A DNA stretch of 21,599 nt from an uncultured Collinsella sp. (GTDB lineage Bacteria; Actinomycetota; Coriobacteriia; Coriobacteriales; Coriobacteriaceae): NCBI GenBank assembly GCA_900541665.1, contig UQKV01000035.1, positions 1-21,599 of the forward strand, given 5' to 3'. The position numbers and the translations under genes are program-made. Below are positions 1 to 6,896 of this stretch, in pieces (the first letter of the stretch is position 1; every line of letters starts with the position of its first letter). The notes under the pieces were generated by a model. The model was not told the DNA's origin. It did no database searches and saw only the letters and a list, made by a program, of their open reading frames with translations.

Positions 1-88
1 CGGACCGGTCAGCTGCGTTTACTCACTACCAACTACACCGGGTTCCCCCTCAGAAGCAGCAAAGGTGAAACCAAAATTACTCATAACA

Positions 89-135
89 GTTAGCCGATAC
101 GACAAAGGAGCTGCTCCTTTGTCGTATCGGCTAAC
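89..135. repeat. Perfect 47-nt palindrome (23-bp arms, 1-nt centre)
   Basis: The left arm 89-111 starts GTTAGCCGATACG and the right arm 113-135 ends CGTATCGGCTAAC. They are exact reverse complements around a single T. As RNA or single-stranded DNA this would fold into a stem of about 22 bp. No T-run follows on either strand, so it is not a textbook rho-independent terminator. It could end transcription from either side, be an extragenic palindromic repeat, or be a protein-binding site; the sequence does not decide. Confidence 0.9.
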
Positions 136-168
136 AAGAGAGTCAATATTGTTTCAAGCGAGTAGCCG

Positions 169-271
169 CCCGCCCGTCTCTCACACATATCGTTCCACGC
201 GCAGTTTCGCAGCGAGCGAAGCGAAGCGAGAATGTTTGAGCATGGAATGATATGTGTGAGAGACGGGCGGG
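169..271. repeat. 29-bp inverted repeat with 45-nt loop
   Basis: The left arm 169-197 (begins CCCGCCCGTCTCTCACAC) pairs with the right arm 243-271 (ends GTGTGAGAGACGGGCGGG). There is one mismatch in 29 positions. The 45-nt loop contains the GCGAAGCGAAGCGAG purine-rich run and the start of a direct repeat. In the dut transcript it would be a very stable hairpin about 75 nt after the stop codon. It looks like a genome-wide extragenic repeat, but I cannot search for other copies. Confidence 0.85.
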
Positions 272-316
272 AGAGATACGAGCGCCCCGCGAGAATGTTT
301 GAGCACGGAATGATAT
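226..316. repeat. 28-bp direct repeat (226-253 and 289-316)
   Basis: Both copies read GCGAGAATGTTTGAGC, then one differing base (T at position 242, C at 305 region), then GGAATGATAT. The copies are 63 bp apart. The first overlaps the right arm of the larger inverted repeat, so inverted and direct repeats share sequence and form one composite element. Confidence 0.8.
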
Positions 317-344
317 ATAGGGGCCTCCCACGGGTGAGCGGACA

Positions 345-788
345 TTACAATACGCCGCTAGAACCGAAACCGCCGGCTCCTCGGTCGGTTTTATCTAGTT
401 CTTCTACTTCTACGAGATTGACCGTGGGGACTTCTTGGATGACGAGCTGCGCGATGCGGTCGCCTTTGTTGATCTGGATATTGTTGGTGGGATCCAGGTT
501 GATGAGGATGACCTTAAGCTCACCTCGATAGTGGGCGTCGATGAGGCCGGGCGTGTTGACTATAGACAGGCCTTGCTTAATGGCTAGGCCGCTGCGAGGT
601 TGGACAAAGCCGGCGTAACCATCGGGCAGCGCAATGGCCAAGCCAGTGGAGACCAATCGGCGCTCAAAGGGCTTGAGGATGCAGTCTTCGTTGGCGCGGA
701 GGTCAAGGCCGGCATCCGTGGGATGAGCGTATTTGGGAAGCTCGACCGTGGGATCGAGACGCTTAATGTTAACGGTAATGTTGGACAT
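345..788 (-). CDS. dut: Deoxyuridine 5'-triphosphate nucleotidohydrolase (dUTPase)
   Basis: Hydrolyses dUTP to dUMP and pyrophosphate. This keeps uracil out of DNA and supplies dUMP for thymidylate synthesis, in the cytoplasm. The 147 residues are the usual size for the homotrimeric family and carry all five motifs: AGLDLRA (26-32), PRSGLA (64-69), GLIDAHYRGEL (81-91, with the catalytic Asp84), GDRIAQLV (109-116) and the C-terminal RGAGGFGSSG (136-145). The ATG lies 4 nt after the nrdR stop codon, and its ribosome-binding site AAGGTGA includes that stop codon, so translation is probably coupled to nrdR. It is the last gene of the LysM-nrdR-dut unit and so probably shares the LexA-controlled promoter (inference). 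Confidence 0.97.
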   Translation of the reverse strand: MSNITVNIKRLDPTVELPKYAHPTDAGLDLRANEDCILKPFERRLVSTGLAIALPDGYAGFVQPRSGLAIKQGLSIVNTPGLIDAHYRGELKVILINLDPTNNIQINKGDRIAQLVIQEVPTVNLVEVEELDKTDRGAGGFGSSGVL

Positions 789-792
789 GAAA

Positions 793-1236
793 TCACCTTA
801 GCTTGTCGAGCTCTTGCAAAAACTCGTCGACGTCTTTGAAATCGCGATAGACCGAGGCAAAGCGAATGTAGGCCACCTTGTCGATCTTGGCCAGGCGCTT
901 GAGCACCATATCGCCCAGTTCGTGGGATGTAACAGCCGTCAGCGTACGCGAACGTAACTCCACCTCGATATCATCGATAATCTCGTTGAGCTTTTTCGTA
1001 TCGATATCGCGCTTAATCGTGGCGCGCATCAGGCCGACCAGCAGCTTGTTGCGATCGAACCGCTGCTTTGACCCGTCGGATTTGATGACCTCGATGGGGT
1101 CTTCGCAGCGCTCGAACGTCGTAAAACGATAATTGCAAGAACAACACTCGCGGCGACGCTTGATAGTGTTGTTCGATTCCTGCATACGGGAATCGACAAC
1201 GCGGGTATGTGCCTTGCCGCATTTGGGACAGCGCAT
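793..1236 (-). CDS. nrdR: Transcriptional repressor NrdR
   Basis: ATP/dATP-sensing repressor of ribonucleotide reductase genes. At 147 residues it has the standard two-part architecture. An N-terminal zinc ribbon has CPKC (Cys3, Cys6) and CCSC (Cys31, Cys34), followed by the family signature RFTTFE (37-42). An ATP-cone domain covers roughly residues 48-138. The ATG has a strong AGGAGG ribosome-binding site 4 nt upstream. The start codon and the end of that site lie in one arm of an 11-bp inverted repeat (listed separately). It lies between the LysM protein gene (51-nt gap) and dut (4-nt gap). A lexA/LysM/nrdR neighbourhood is well known in actinobacteria, including mycobacteria. No ribonucleotide reductase gene is in the window. 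Confidence 0.97.
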   Translation of the reverse strand: MRCPKCGKAHTRVVDSRMQESNNTIKRRRECCSCNYRFTTFERCEDPIEVIKSDGSKQRFDRNKLLVGLMRATIKRDIDTKKLNEIIDDIEVELRSRTLTAVTSHELGDMVLKRLAKIDKVAYIRFASVYRDFKDVDEFLQELDKLR

Positions 1237-1273
1237 GGTACCTCCTCCTAAACGATAACAAGGGTACCATGCG
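1232..1273 (-). promoter_or_regulatory. Inverted repeat covering the nrdR start codon
   Basis: CGCATGGTACC (1232-1242) and GGTACCATGCG (1263-1273) are exact 11-bp reverse complements 20 nt apart. If RNA is made through this gap from the upstream LysM gene, it could fold so that the nrdR ATG and the last bases of its ribosome-binding site are in a stem. Most of AGGAGG would then be in the loop. If nrdR has its own promoter inside the loop, the upstream arm is not transcribed and the repeat could instead be a DNA operator. The function is inferred; the repeat itself is seen directly. Confidence 0.55.
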
Positions 1274-1287
1274 ACCGAACCGAAATC

Positions 1288-1737
1288 TTACGAACGAGCC
1301 GGAACTTTCAGAACTGCACCAGCATCAAGAGAGCCGCGATCGAGGTGATTGACGCTACGAATCATGTCGGAAGTCTCCTGCGTGGAAAGACCATCGATGG
1401 GATGCTCCTGGGCAAGCGACCACAGGGAGTCGCCGGACTGCACGCGAACCGTCTCGTAGGTAACGTTGGCTACGGAATCGGCATATGCTGCGTGACGGGC
1501 AGAAAAAACTGACGTGGCGAGCACGAAGAACAGGGTGAACGCTACAGCAATAGCAACAATCGTCGAGGCCTTCAGGGCAACAGGCGCCAAAGCAACGGAC
1601 GCACGCTGGGTGCGAACGGGTTTAGTGGCCACGGCCTGAAAATGAGAGCGTCCGCCCTTCACAACCGTAAAGGCAGGCGAGGCGGGCGCCTCAAGCTTAA
1701 GAGCGAGGTTTCCCTGGACCATATCCGCTGCGTTCAT
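1288..1737 (-). CDS. LysM-domain membrane protein, probable SOS cell-division inhibitor (YneA/ChiZ-like)
   Basis: A 149-residue protein with a cytoplasmic N-terminal segment (1-55), one membrane helix (about 57-79) and an extracytoplasmic LysM domain (about 95-146). The LysM core is VQSGDSLWSLAQ, with a closing AGAVLKVP. LysM domains bind peptidoglycan. A small membrane-anchored LysM protein divergent from lexA is the arrangement of Bacillus YneA and mycobacterial ChiZ (Rv2719c). Both are SOS-linked inhibitors or modulators of cell division. Sequence similarity outside the LysM core is not obvious, so the role rests on position, architecture and promoter. The ATG follows a good AGAGGAG site. 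The promoter carries a LexA box in its spacer and a second box at the expected transcription start, which supports SOS induction. Length fits the family. nrdR follows after 51 nt. Confidence 0.8.
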   Translation of the reverse strand: MNAADMVQGNLALKLEAPASPAFTVVKGGRSHFQAVATKPVRTQRASVALAPVALKASTIVAIAVAFTLFFVLATSVFSARHAAYADSVANVTYETVRVQSGDSLWSLAQEHPIDGLSTQETSDMIRSVNHLDRGSLDAGAVLKVPARS

Positions 1738-1808
1738 TCTGTTCTCCTCTCGTTTGTTTTGACGAGAACTGTTTTATCAAGCCGCGGGGACAAAAAAGTC
1801 TAGCGCGG

Positions 1809-1820
1809 GAACGAGTGTTC
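1809..1820. promoter_or_regulatory. LexA-binding site (SOS box)
   Basis: GAACGAGTGTTC matches the Gram-positive consensus GAACNNNNGTTC exactly. It sits at about +1 to +12 of the predicted LysM-gene transcript, a typical repressing position. Confidence 0.85.
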
Positions 1821-1827
1821 GGTTATT

Positions 1828-1855
1828 ATTATCTTCGAACAGTTGTTCCTGTCAA
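1828..1855 (-). promoter_or_regulatory. Sigma70-type promoter of the LysM-nrdR-dut operon
   Basis: Read on the minus strand, TTGACA (1850-1855, perfect -35) is followed by 16 nt and GATAAT (1828-1833, five of six to the -10 consensus). The predicted start is near 1821, leaving a leader of about 84 nt before the ATG at 1737. The spacer holds a perfect LexA box (1837-1848). Confidence 0.8.
1837..1848. promoter_or_regulatory. LexA-binding site (SOS box) inside the LysM-gene promoter
   Basis: GAACAGTTGTTC is an exact match to GAACNNNNGTTC. It lies between the -35 and -10 hexamers of the minus-strand promoter, so bound LexA would block RNA polymerase. It is also about 55 nt upstream of the lexA start codon and may help autoregulate lexA. 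Confidence 0.9.
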
Positions 1856-1864
1856 GCAAAAATA

Positions 1865-1876
1865 GAACATTTGTTT
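1865..1876. promoter_or_regulatory. Probable third, degenerate LexA box upstream of lexA
   Basis: GAACATTTGTTT differs from GAACNNNNGTTC by one base. It lies 25 nt before the lexA ATG, a plausible autoregulation site. I could not place a convincing lexA -35/-10 pair around it. Confidence 0.5.
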
Positions 1877-1900
1877 GGTATGGGTAGAGAGGAATCCCTG

Positions 1901-2545
1901 ATGGCTCGCAAAATTACCAAGCGTCAGCAGCAAATTTACGACTTCATCAAGGAATATCAGCAGGAGAAGGGCTATCCGCCCAGTGTGCGCGAGATGGCTT
2001 CGGCTGTGGGCCTTTCCTCCCCTAGCACCGTACATGCGCATCTCTCCGCACTCGAAGCACGCGGTCTGCTCAAGCGTGACGCCACCAAGCCTCGCGCTCT
2101 CGAGCTCTTTGACGAGGACGGATCTTCCGTATCCATCTCAAAGTCCGATGAGCCCACGGCGCCGCGCGGCACCGTATCCTTGCCTCTTGTAGGCCGTGTC
2201 GCTGCAGGGATTCCCATCCTTGCCGAGCAGAATATCGAGGACACCTTTACCATCCCGACCGAGATCGCAACGGACCAGGGGTCCTTTATCCTCGAGGTCC
2301 ACGGCAATTCGATGATTAACGTCGGCATCTATAACGGCGACTACATCATCGTTCGCGAGCAGAAGAGCGCCATGAATGGCGAGATTGTCGTGGCCATGAT
2401 CGATGGCTCCGCAACGGTCAAAACGTTCTACAAGGAGCAGGGGCGCGTTCGCCTTCAGCCCGAAAACGACACCATGGAGCCCATCTACGCGACAAATCCC
2501 ACGATTCTGGGCAAGGTCGTCGGTTTGATGCGCCGGTTCTCGTAA
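1901..2545 (+). CDS. lexA: LexA repressor, SOS-response transcriptional repressor
   Basis: Represses SOS genes and cleaves itself when RecA filaments form on single-stranded DNA. The 214-residue protein has a winged helix-turn-helix (about 1-65, recognition region SVREMASAVGLSSPSTVHAH) and a peptidase S24 domain (about 92-214). The self-cleavage site Ala102-Gly103 lies in VAAGIP, with nucleophile Ser137 in HGNSM and general base Lys174 in TVKTFY. I chose the ATG at 1901 because a GAGAGG site precedes it; the frame extends back to a TTG at 1871, but that has no ribosome-binding site. The stop codon overlaps the next gene's ATG by one base. LexA boxes at 1809, 1837 and possibly 1865 lie upstream, and another lies at recA. 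Confidence 0.97.
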   Translation: MARKITKRQQQIYDFIKEYQQEKGYPPSVREMASAVGLSSPSTVHAHLSALEARGLLKRDATKPRALELFDEDGSSVSISKSDEPTAPRGTVSLPLVGRVAAGIPILAEQNIEDTFTIPTEIATDQGSFILEVHGNSMINVGIYNGDYIIVREQKSAMNGEIVVAMIDGSATVKTFYKEQGRVRLQPENDTMEPIYATNPTILGKVVGLMRRFS

Positions 2546-3249
2546 TGCGAAAACGTATCACCGTCTTTGATACCATTCGCGGGTTTACCATGCTCTCGAT
2601 GGCGGGATTTCATGCCTGCTACGACCTTGCTTACCTATATGGCTGGAATATGCCTTGGTTTACCCAGACCATCTTCCAGGACATCTGGCGTGCCAGCATC
2701 AGTTGGGTATTTTTATTTATTGCCGGCTGGATGTGCACCCTCTCGCGCAACAACATCAAGCGTGCCGCCAAATATGCCGTTGCCGCTTTAGTTGTATGGG
2801 TCGCAACGACGCTCGTCTCGGTCGATGACTAGGTGAACTTCGGCATCATTTTCTGTATGGCGGCGTGCACCGCCATTGTCGCGCTCGCGCGCCCGGTTCT
2901 CGATAGGGTGCCGGCAGTATGGGGTATAGCGATTTGCCTCATACTCTTTGCCTGTACCTGGAGCATTCCCAAAGCGGACTACCCTATCCCCTATCTAGCT
3001 TGGCTGGGTTTCCCAGGTCCAGACTTTGTCTCCGGTGATTACTATCCGCTCATACCCTTCTTATTTATGTACCTCACAGGCTTCTTTGCCGCGCGCACGG
3101 CTCAGAAAGAAAACTGCGAGGCACCAGCATGGGCCTATGAAAATCCCATCCCGGCGCTCGCAAGCCTCGGACGCCATGCACTGCCGTTCTACCTGCTTCA
3201 TCAACCGATTATCTTGGGTGTACTGGAGCTGATTTATTCCGTTCGGTAA
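2545..3249 (+). pseudogene. DUF1624-type membrane acyltransferase, interrupted by an in-frame amber codon
   Basis: Two stretches in the same frame, 95 codons and then 138 codons, are separated only by a TAG at 2830-2832. The joined product would be about 234 residues with several hydrophobic helices. It starts with the family-like pattern ITVFDTIRGFTMLSMAGFHACYD, in which the Arg-Gly pair and the His-x3-Tyr-Asp motif resemble heparan-alpha-glucosaminide N-acetyltransferase-like proteins (DUF1624, COG3503). The second part begins VNFGIIFCMAACTA, again as in this family, and ends in a typical terminal helix with FYLLHQP. No base shift is needed. Either the gene is broken, the TAG is a sequencing error, or it is read through. 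Translation is probably coupled to lexA by the TAATG overlap. The last 16 bases overlap the end of convergent hflX. The acyl substrate is unknown. Confidence 0.75.
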
Positions 3250-4523
3250 CGCTCAAGACGTGGTGCGATACGGGCCGGAAGCTTTGCCACAATACGAACG
3301 CCGTCCTCGAGGTATTCCTCGTGCAGAAGGGTTCCTTGTTCGTGCACGAGCGTGATTAACGCGCCCTCTCGATACGGGATATCGGCCGAAAGCAACACGT
3401 CCGTAGCGGCCGCTTCACGAGCGATACGGTCGACTAAGTCGTCAAGACCCTCACCCGTCTGAGCCGAGAACAGCACCGCCTCGGGATAGCGCCGGCGAAA
3501 GTTCAAGCGATCGACGCTATCAAGCAGATCAATTTTATTGAACACGGTAAGCGTCAGGCGCTCACCGGCACCAATCTCGTCAAGGACACGATCAACCGCC
3601 TCGAGCTGACGCTCGTAATCCTCATCGAAAGCGTCTACAACTTTAAGTATCAAATCGGCGCCGAGCACCTCGGAAAGCGTAGATTTAAACGCGTCAACCA
3701 GGCCATGGGGCAGCTTTTGAATAAAGCCAACGGTATCGGTGATCGTCATGCCACGGCCACCGGGCAAACGGTACGAGCGCGTCGTAGGATCGAGCGTGGC
3801 AAATAGCTTATCCTGCGAAAGTACCGTGGATCCCGTCAATCGATTAAGCAACGTCGACTTACCGGCATTGGTGTAGCCAGCCAACGCAACGCGAAACGCC
3901 GGCGATTCAATACGGCTTTTCGATTGCACATCACGACGTTGTTCAACCTGTTTTAGTTCACGGCGAAGCGCAGCAATTTTATTACGAATTAGGCGACGGT
4001 CGACCTCGAGCTGGCTTTCGCCCTGGCCAAAGCGTGAGCCAATACCGCCACGCGTCTGTTCCTTGGCAAGATGGCTCCACATACCTCGCAGACGAGGTAG
4101 CAAGTACTGCAACTGTGCCAGCTGCACCTGCAAGCGGCCCTCACGCGTCTGGGCATGCAGGCCAAAAATATCCAAAATCAACGCCGTACGGTCAATAATC
4201 TTAACCGGTTCGCCCACGGCTTTCTCAAGATAGGACTGCTGCGAAGGCGTCAGGTCGTCATCGAAGATAACAACAGCCGCATCCATGCGATGCACCAAAC
4301 CGCACAGCTCCTCAACCTTGCCGGAGCCGATAAACGATTTGGGATAGGGCTTGACCAGGCGCTGCGACAAGCGTGCCACGCATTGAGCTCCAGCAGTGTG
4401 GGCCAGACGCTCAAGCTCATCGAGCGAACGGTCAAGCGGCCAGGCATTATCGCGCCACTCAACACCAACCAAGATGGCGCGCTCGGGTTCAGGAGCCGTG
4501 GGGACCAAAGGGAAACGAGCCAT
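3234..4523 (-). CDS. hflX: GTPase HflX, ribosome-associated
   Basis: GTPase of the OBG-HflX superfamily that binds the 50S subunit and rescues or splits stalled ribosomes under stress. The 429-residue protein has the N-terminal HflX domain (about 10-200, with the glycine-rich TRGGIGSRFGQGESQLE at 158-174) and a GTPase domain from about residue 210. Motifs are G1 GYTNAGKST (216-224), a switch-I Thr near 247-248, G3 DTVG (263-266), G4 NKID (329-332) and G5-like SAQTG. The ATG overlaps the miaA stop codon (TAATG) with GAGG about 7 nt upstream, so it is translationally coupled. miaA-hflX linkage is widespread in bacteria. Its 3' end overlaps the convergent lexA-side gene by 16 nt, leaving no room for a terminator between them. 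Confidence 0.96.
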   Translation of the reverse strand: MARFPLVPTAPEPERAILVGVEWRDNAWPLDRSLDELERLAHTAGAQCVARLSQRLVKPYPKSFIGSGKVEELCGLVHRMDAAVVIFDDDLTPSQQSYLEKAVGEPVKIIDRTALILDIFGLHAQTREGRLQVQLAQLQYLLPRLRGMWSHLAKEQTRGGIGSRFGQGESQLEVDRRLIRNKIAALRRELKQVEQRRDVQSKSRIESPAFRVALAGYTNAGKSTLLNRLTGSTVLSQDKLFATLDPTTRSYRLPGGRGMTITDTVGFIQKLPHGLVDAFKSTLSEVLGADLILKVVDAFDEDYERQLEAVDRVLDEIGAGERLTLTVFNKIDLLDSVDRLNFRRRYPEAVLFSAQTGEGLDDLVDRIAREAAATDVLLSADIPYREGALITLVHEQGTLLHEEYLEDGVRIVAKLPARIAPRLERYRTE

Positions 4524-5461
4524 TAGACAGCCTCGATGCGACGATAAATATCTTCGACGACCTCATCGATCGTAAACTCATCCATATCAAACCACACGAT
4601 GCGATCGTCACGCTTAAACCAGGAAAGCTGGCGCTTGGCATAGCGACGCGAGCGCATCTTGATAAGCTCACGGGCCTCATCCATGGTAATAGCACCACGC
4701 AAGGCATCAAAAATCTCTTTGTAACCGATTGCCTGCATCGACGTCAATGCGTCACCCAGGCCCTGGTCCATAAGGCCGCGGACCTCATCAACCAGCCCCT
4801 GCTCAAACATAAGGTCGACACGCAGGTTAATGCGCTCATAGAGCACTTCACGGCTACGCGTCAGACCAAACCACAAGGCATGATAACGCTCGCGCGGAAC
4901 ACTGAATTTCGACTTCTGCTGGGCATACGACACACCATCATCGTGCATCTCGAGAGCACGAATCACACGACGCACGTTATGGGGATGAATCACGGAAGCA
5001 GATTCGGGATCGCGCTCGGCAAGCAGTGCATGCAATGCTTGCTCGCCAATGCGCTCGGCAAGCTCTTGATAGCCCGCGCGGCGTTCGTCCTCGAGTTCCC
5101 CCGAAGGAAAATCCATTTCATCGAGTGCAGCCTTGAGATACAGACCCGTACCGCCGCAAAAGACCGGAAGACGTTGCTCACCAAGCAAACGCTCGACATG
5201 TGCTCGGGCGTCCGACTGGTAGAGCGCGGCAGAATACGCGACGCCCGGATCCATGATATCGACAAGGCGCAACGGCGCCAAGCACTCCTCGGGCATCATC
5301 TTGGCCGTACCAATGTCCATACCGCGATAGATTTGCATTGCGTCACACGACAACACTTCGGACGAAAGACGAGCAGCCAGGCGATCGGCTACATCGCTCT
5401 TGCCGACCGCCGTCGGACCGACAATCGCTACGGCAGAAAGGCTTGAACCGGGAGAAATCAT
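4523..5461 (-). CDS. miaA: tRNA dimethylallyltransferase MiaA
   Basis: Transfers a dimethylallyl group to N6 of adenosine-37 in tRNAs that read codons starting with U. This makes the i6A substrate that MiaB then methylthiolates. The 312-residue protein has a P-loop GPTAVGKS (15-22), the catalytic-region DAMQIYRGMDIGTAK (40-54), CGGTGLYLKA near residue 100, and the C-terminal RRYAKRQLSWF typical of the family. I chose the ATG at 5461, which overlaps the miaB stop codon as TAATG. A frame extension to 5500 would run into miaB and has no support. It overlaps hflX in the same way. Genes for two consecutive steps of one tRNA modification are therefore translationally coupled. Confidence 0.96.
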   Translation of the reverse strand: MISPGSSLSAVAIVGPTAVGKSDVADRLAARLSSEVLSCDAMQIYRGMDIGTAKMMPEECLAPLRLVDIMDPGVAYSAALYQSDARAHVERLLGEQRLPVFCGGTGLYLKAALDEMDFPSGELEDERRAGYQELAERIGEQALHALLAERDPESASVIHPHNVRRVIRALEMHDDGVSYAQQKSKFSVPRERYHALWFGLTRSREVLYERINLRVDLMFEQGLVDEVRGLMDQGLGDALTSMQAIGYKEIFDALRGAITMDEARELIKMRSRRYAKRQLSWFKRDDRIVWFDMDEFTIDEVVEDIYRRIEAV

Positions 5462-6831
5462 TAGCGAGGCTCGCCCACGACGGAGCCAGACAGATACCAC
5501 GTCTTGGCGACATCAACATCGACGTCGACGATTTTGCCGATAAGTTGATCGATGCTATAACCAGCAGGAATCGGCGCATGCACCGTCTGGTTCTTGGGGC
5601 TCTTGCCCAAAAGAACAGCGTCGTTCTTCTTGCTCGTACCTTCAATAAGTGCAGGTACCACGGTGTGAAGCTCGCCCTGGTTATACTCGTGTGCCGTCGT
5701 CTCGATAACCTTGACCAGACGGTTAAAGCGCTCAAGGATAACCTCATGCGGGGTGGGATCATAAATCTCAGCTGCCGGGGTACCGGCGCGCTTGGAGTAA
5801 ATGAAGGTGTAGGCCTGGGCATAGCGCACTGTCTCGGCAAGCGAGAGCGTCTGCTCAAAGTCTTCCTCAGTCTCACCCGGGAAGCCAACGATGATGTCGG
5901 TCGAAAGCGCAATATCGGGCATACGGTTACGAATACGATCGACCAGGCCCAGATAATCCTCGCGCGTGTACCGACGATTCATCTCTTTAAGGATGCGCGT
6001 GGAACCAGACTGAACGGCCAGGTGGAGCTGCGGCATGACGGTAGGCGTCTCGGCCATGGCGTCAATGGTCTCAGGCAGCAGATCCTTAGGATGCGAAGAG
6101 GTAAAGAAGATGCGCTCGACGCCGGTATCGCCCACGGCGCGCAGCAGATCGGCAAAACGCGGCTTGCCAAAGAGATCGCGACCGTAGGAGTTAACGTTTT
6201 GGCCCAGCAGCGTAATCTCGCGAACGCCCTGGCGCACGAGCCCGGTCACCTCGTCGACAATCTCCTCGAAGGGACGGCTCTTCTCGCGACCACGGACGTA
6301 CGGCACGATGCAGTACGTGCAGAAGTTGTTACAGCCCGTCATGATAGGCACCCAAGCGTGATACTGCGTCTCGCGATGCCACGGCATACTCATGGCGTCG
6401 GTATCCTCATGCTCATTCGTACGGATATGGCGCTTGCCATCCAAAAACGCCTCGGCGATAAGCTCGGCCACATGCGCAATGGAATGGGTGCCGAAAATAA
6501 CGTTGACATTATCGACGTTGGTGAGCAAGCCCTCGCCATCGCGCTGGGCGATGCAGCCGCCCACGGCGACCACGCGCTTACCCGAAGGCGAAGGAGGAAG
6601 GCTCTTGCAGGAATTGCACTGACCATACAGGCGCGTATCGGCAGCCTCGCGCACACAGCACGTCATGAACACGACAATATCGGCATGCTCGGGATCGAGC
6701 GCCATAAGACAGCCATACGAATCGAGCAAGCCACTCACGCGCTCGGAGTCGTGCTGGTTCATCTGACAGCCGAATGTGCGGATAAAGTAGGTTTTACCGG
6801 CAAGAATATCGCGTACGGAACGCTGGTCCAT
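5461..6831 (-). CDS. miaB: tRNA-2-methylthio-N6-dimethylallyladenosine synthase MiaB
   Basis: Radical SAM methylthiotransferase that converts i6A37 to ms2i6A37 in tRNA. The 456-residue protein has an N-terminal UPF0004 domain whose auxiliary 4Fe-4S cluster cysteines are Cys22 (FGCQMNQHDSE), Cys58 and Cys93. The radical SAM motif CNNFCTYC has Cys167, Cys171 and Cys174. A TRAM RNA-binding domain occupies roughly the last 70 residues. MiaB is favoured over the related RimO by its pairing with miaA and by the QMNQHDSE signature. A short CNSC stretch (72-75) lies in a loop and adds two extra cysteines. A weak TTAGGATG precedes the ATG. The upstream neighbour spoVS ends 65 nt away. Confidence 0.96.
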   Translation of the reverse strand: MDQRSVRDILAGKTYFIRTFGCQMNQHDSERVSGLLDSYGCLMALDPEHADIVVFMTCCVREAADTRLYGQCNSCKSLPPSPSGKRVVAVGGCIAQRDGEGLLTNVDNVNVIFGTHSIAHVAELIAEAFLDGKRHIRTNEHEDTDAMSMPWHRETQYHAWVPIMTGCNNFCTYCIVPYVRGREKSRPFEEIVDEVTGLVRQGVREITLLGQNVNSYGRDLFGKPRFADLLRAVGDTGVERIFFTSSHPKDLLPETIDAMAETPTVMPQLHLAVQSGSTRILKEMNRRYTREDYLGLVDRIRNRMPDIALSTDIIVGFPGETEEDFEQTLSLAETVRYAQAYTFIYSKRAGTPAAEIYDPTPHEVILERFNRLVKVIETTAHEYNQGELHTVVPALIEGTSKKNDAVLLGKSPKNQTVHAPIPAGYSIDQLIGKIVDVDVDVAKTWYLSGSVVGEPR

Positions 6832-6896
6832 GAGCTTACATCCTAACGATGGTATCGACGGGGCGCATAGGTGCTACAAGTGTGCAGATGACTCGC

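Larger units (their letters stand above)
1..344. other. Gene-free region downstream of dut, rich in repeats
   Basis: I see no convincing gene here. The open frames are short and run through repeat arms. The region holds a 47-nt perfect palindrome (89-135), a 29-bp inverted repeat (169-197 with 243-271) and a 28-bp direct repeat (226-253 and 289-316). It follows the dut stop codon, so transcripts of the LysM-nrdR-dut operon probably end in it. Neither large hairpin is followed by a clear T-run, so I cannot name a standard terminator. Confidence 0.6.

Noticed and set aside
1..93. Possible C-terminal end of a plus-strand gene entering the window
   Set aside because: Frame 1 is open for 30 codons and stops with TAG at the palindrome, but the peptide shows no recognisable feature and another frame is also open. 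The left-hand sequence would be needed.
5338..6846. A 502-codon plus-strand open frame opposite miaB
   Set aside because: Antisense shadow of miaB; the real gene has all six cluster cysteines and overlaps miaA as expected.
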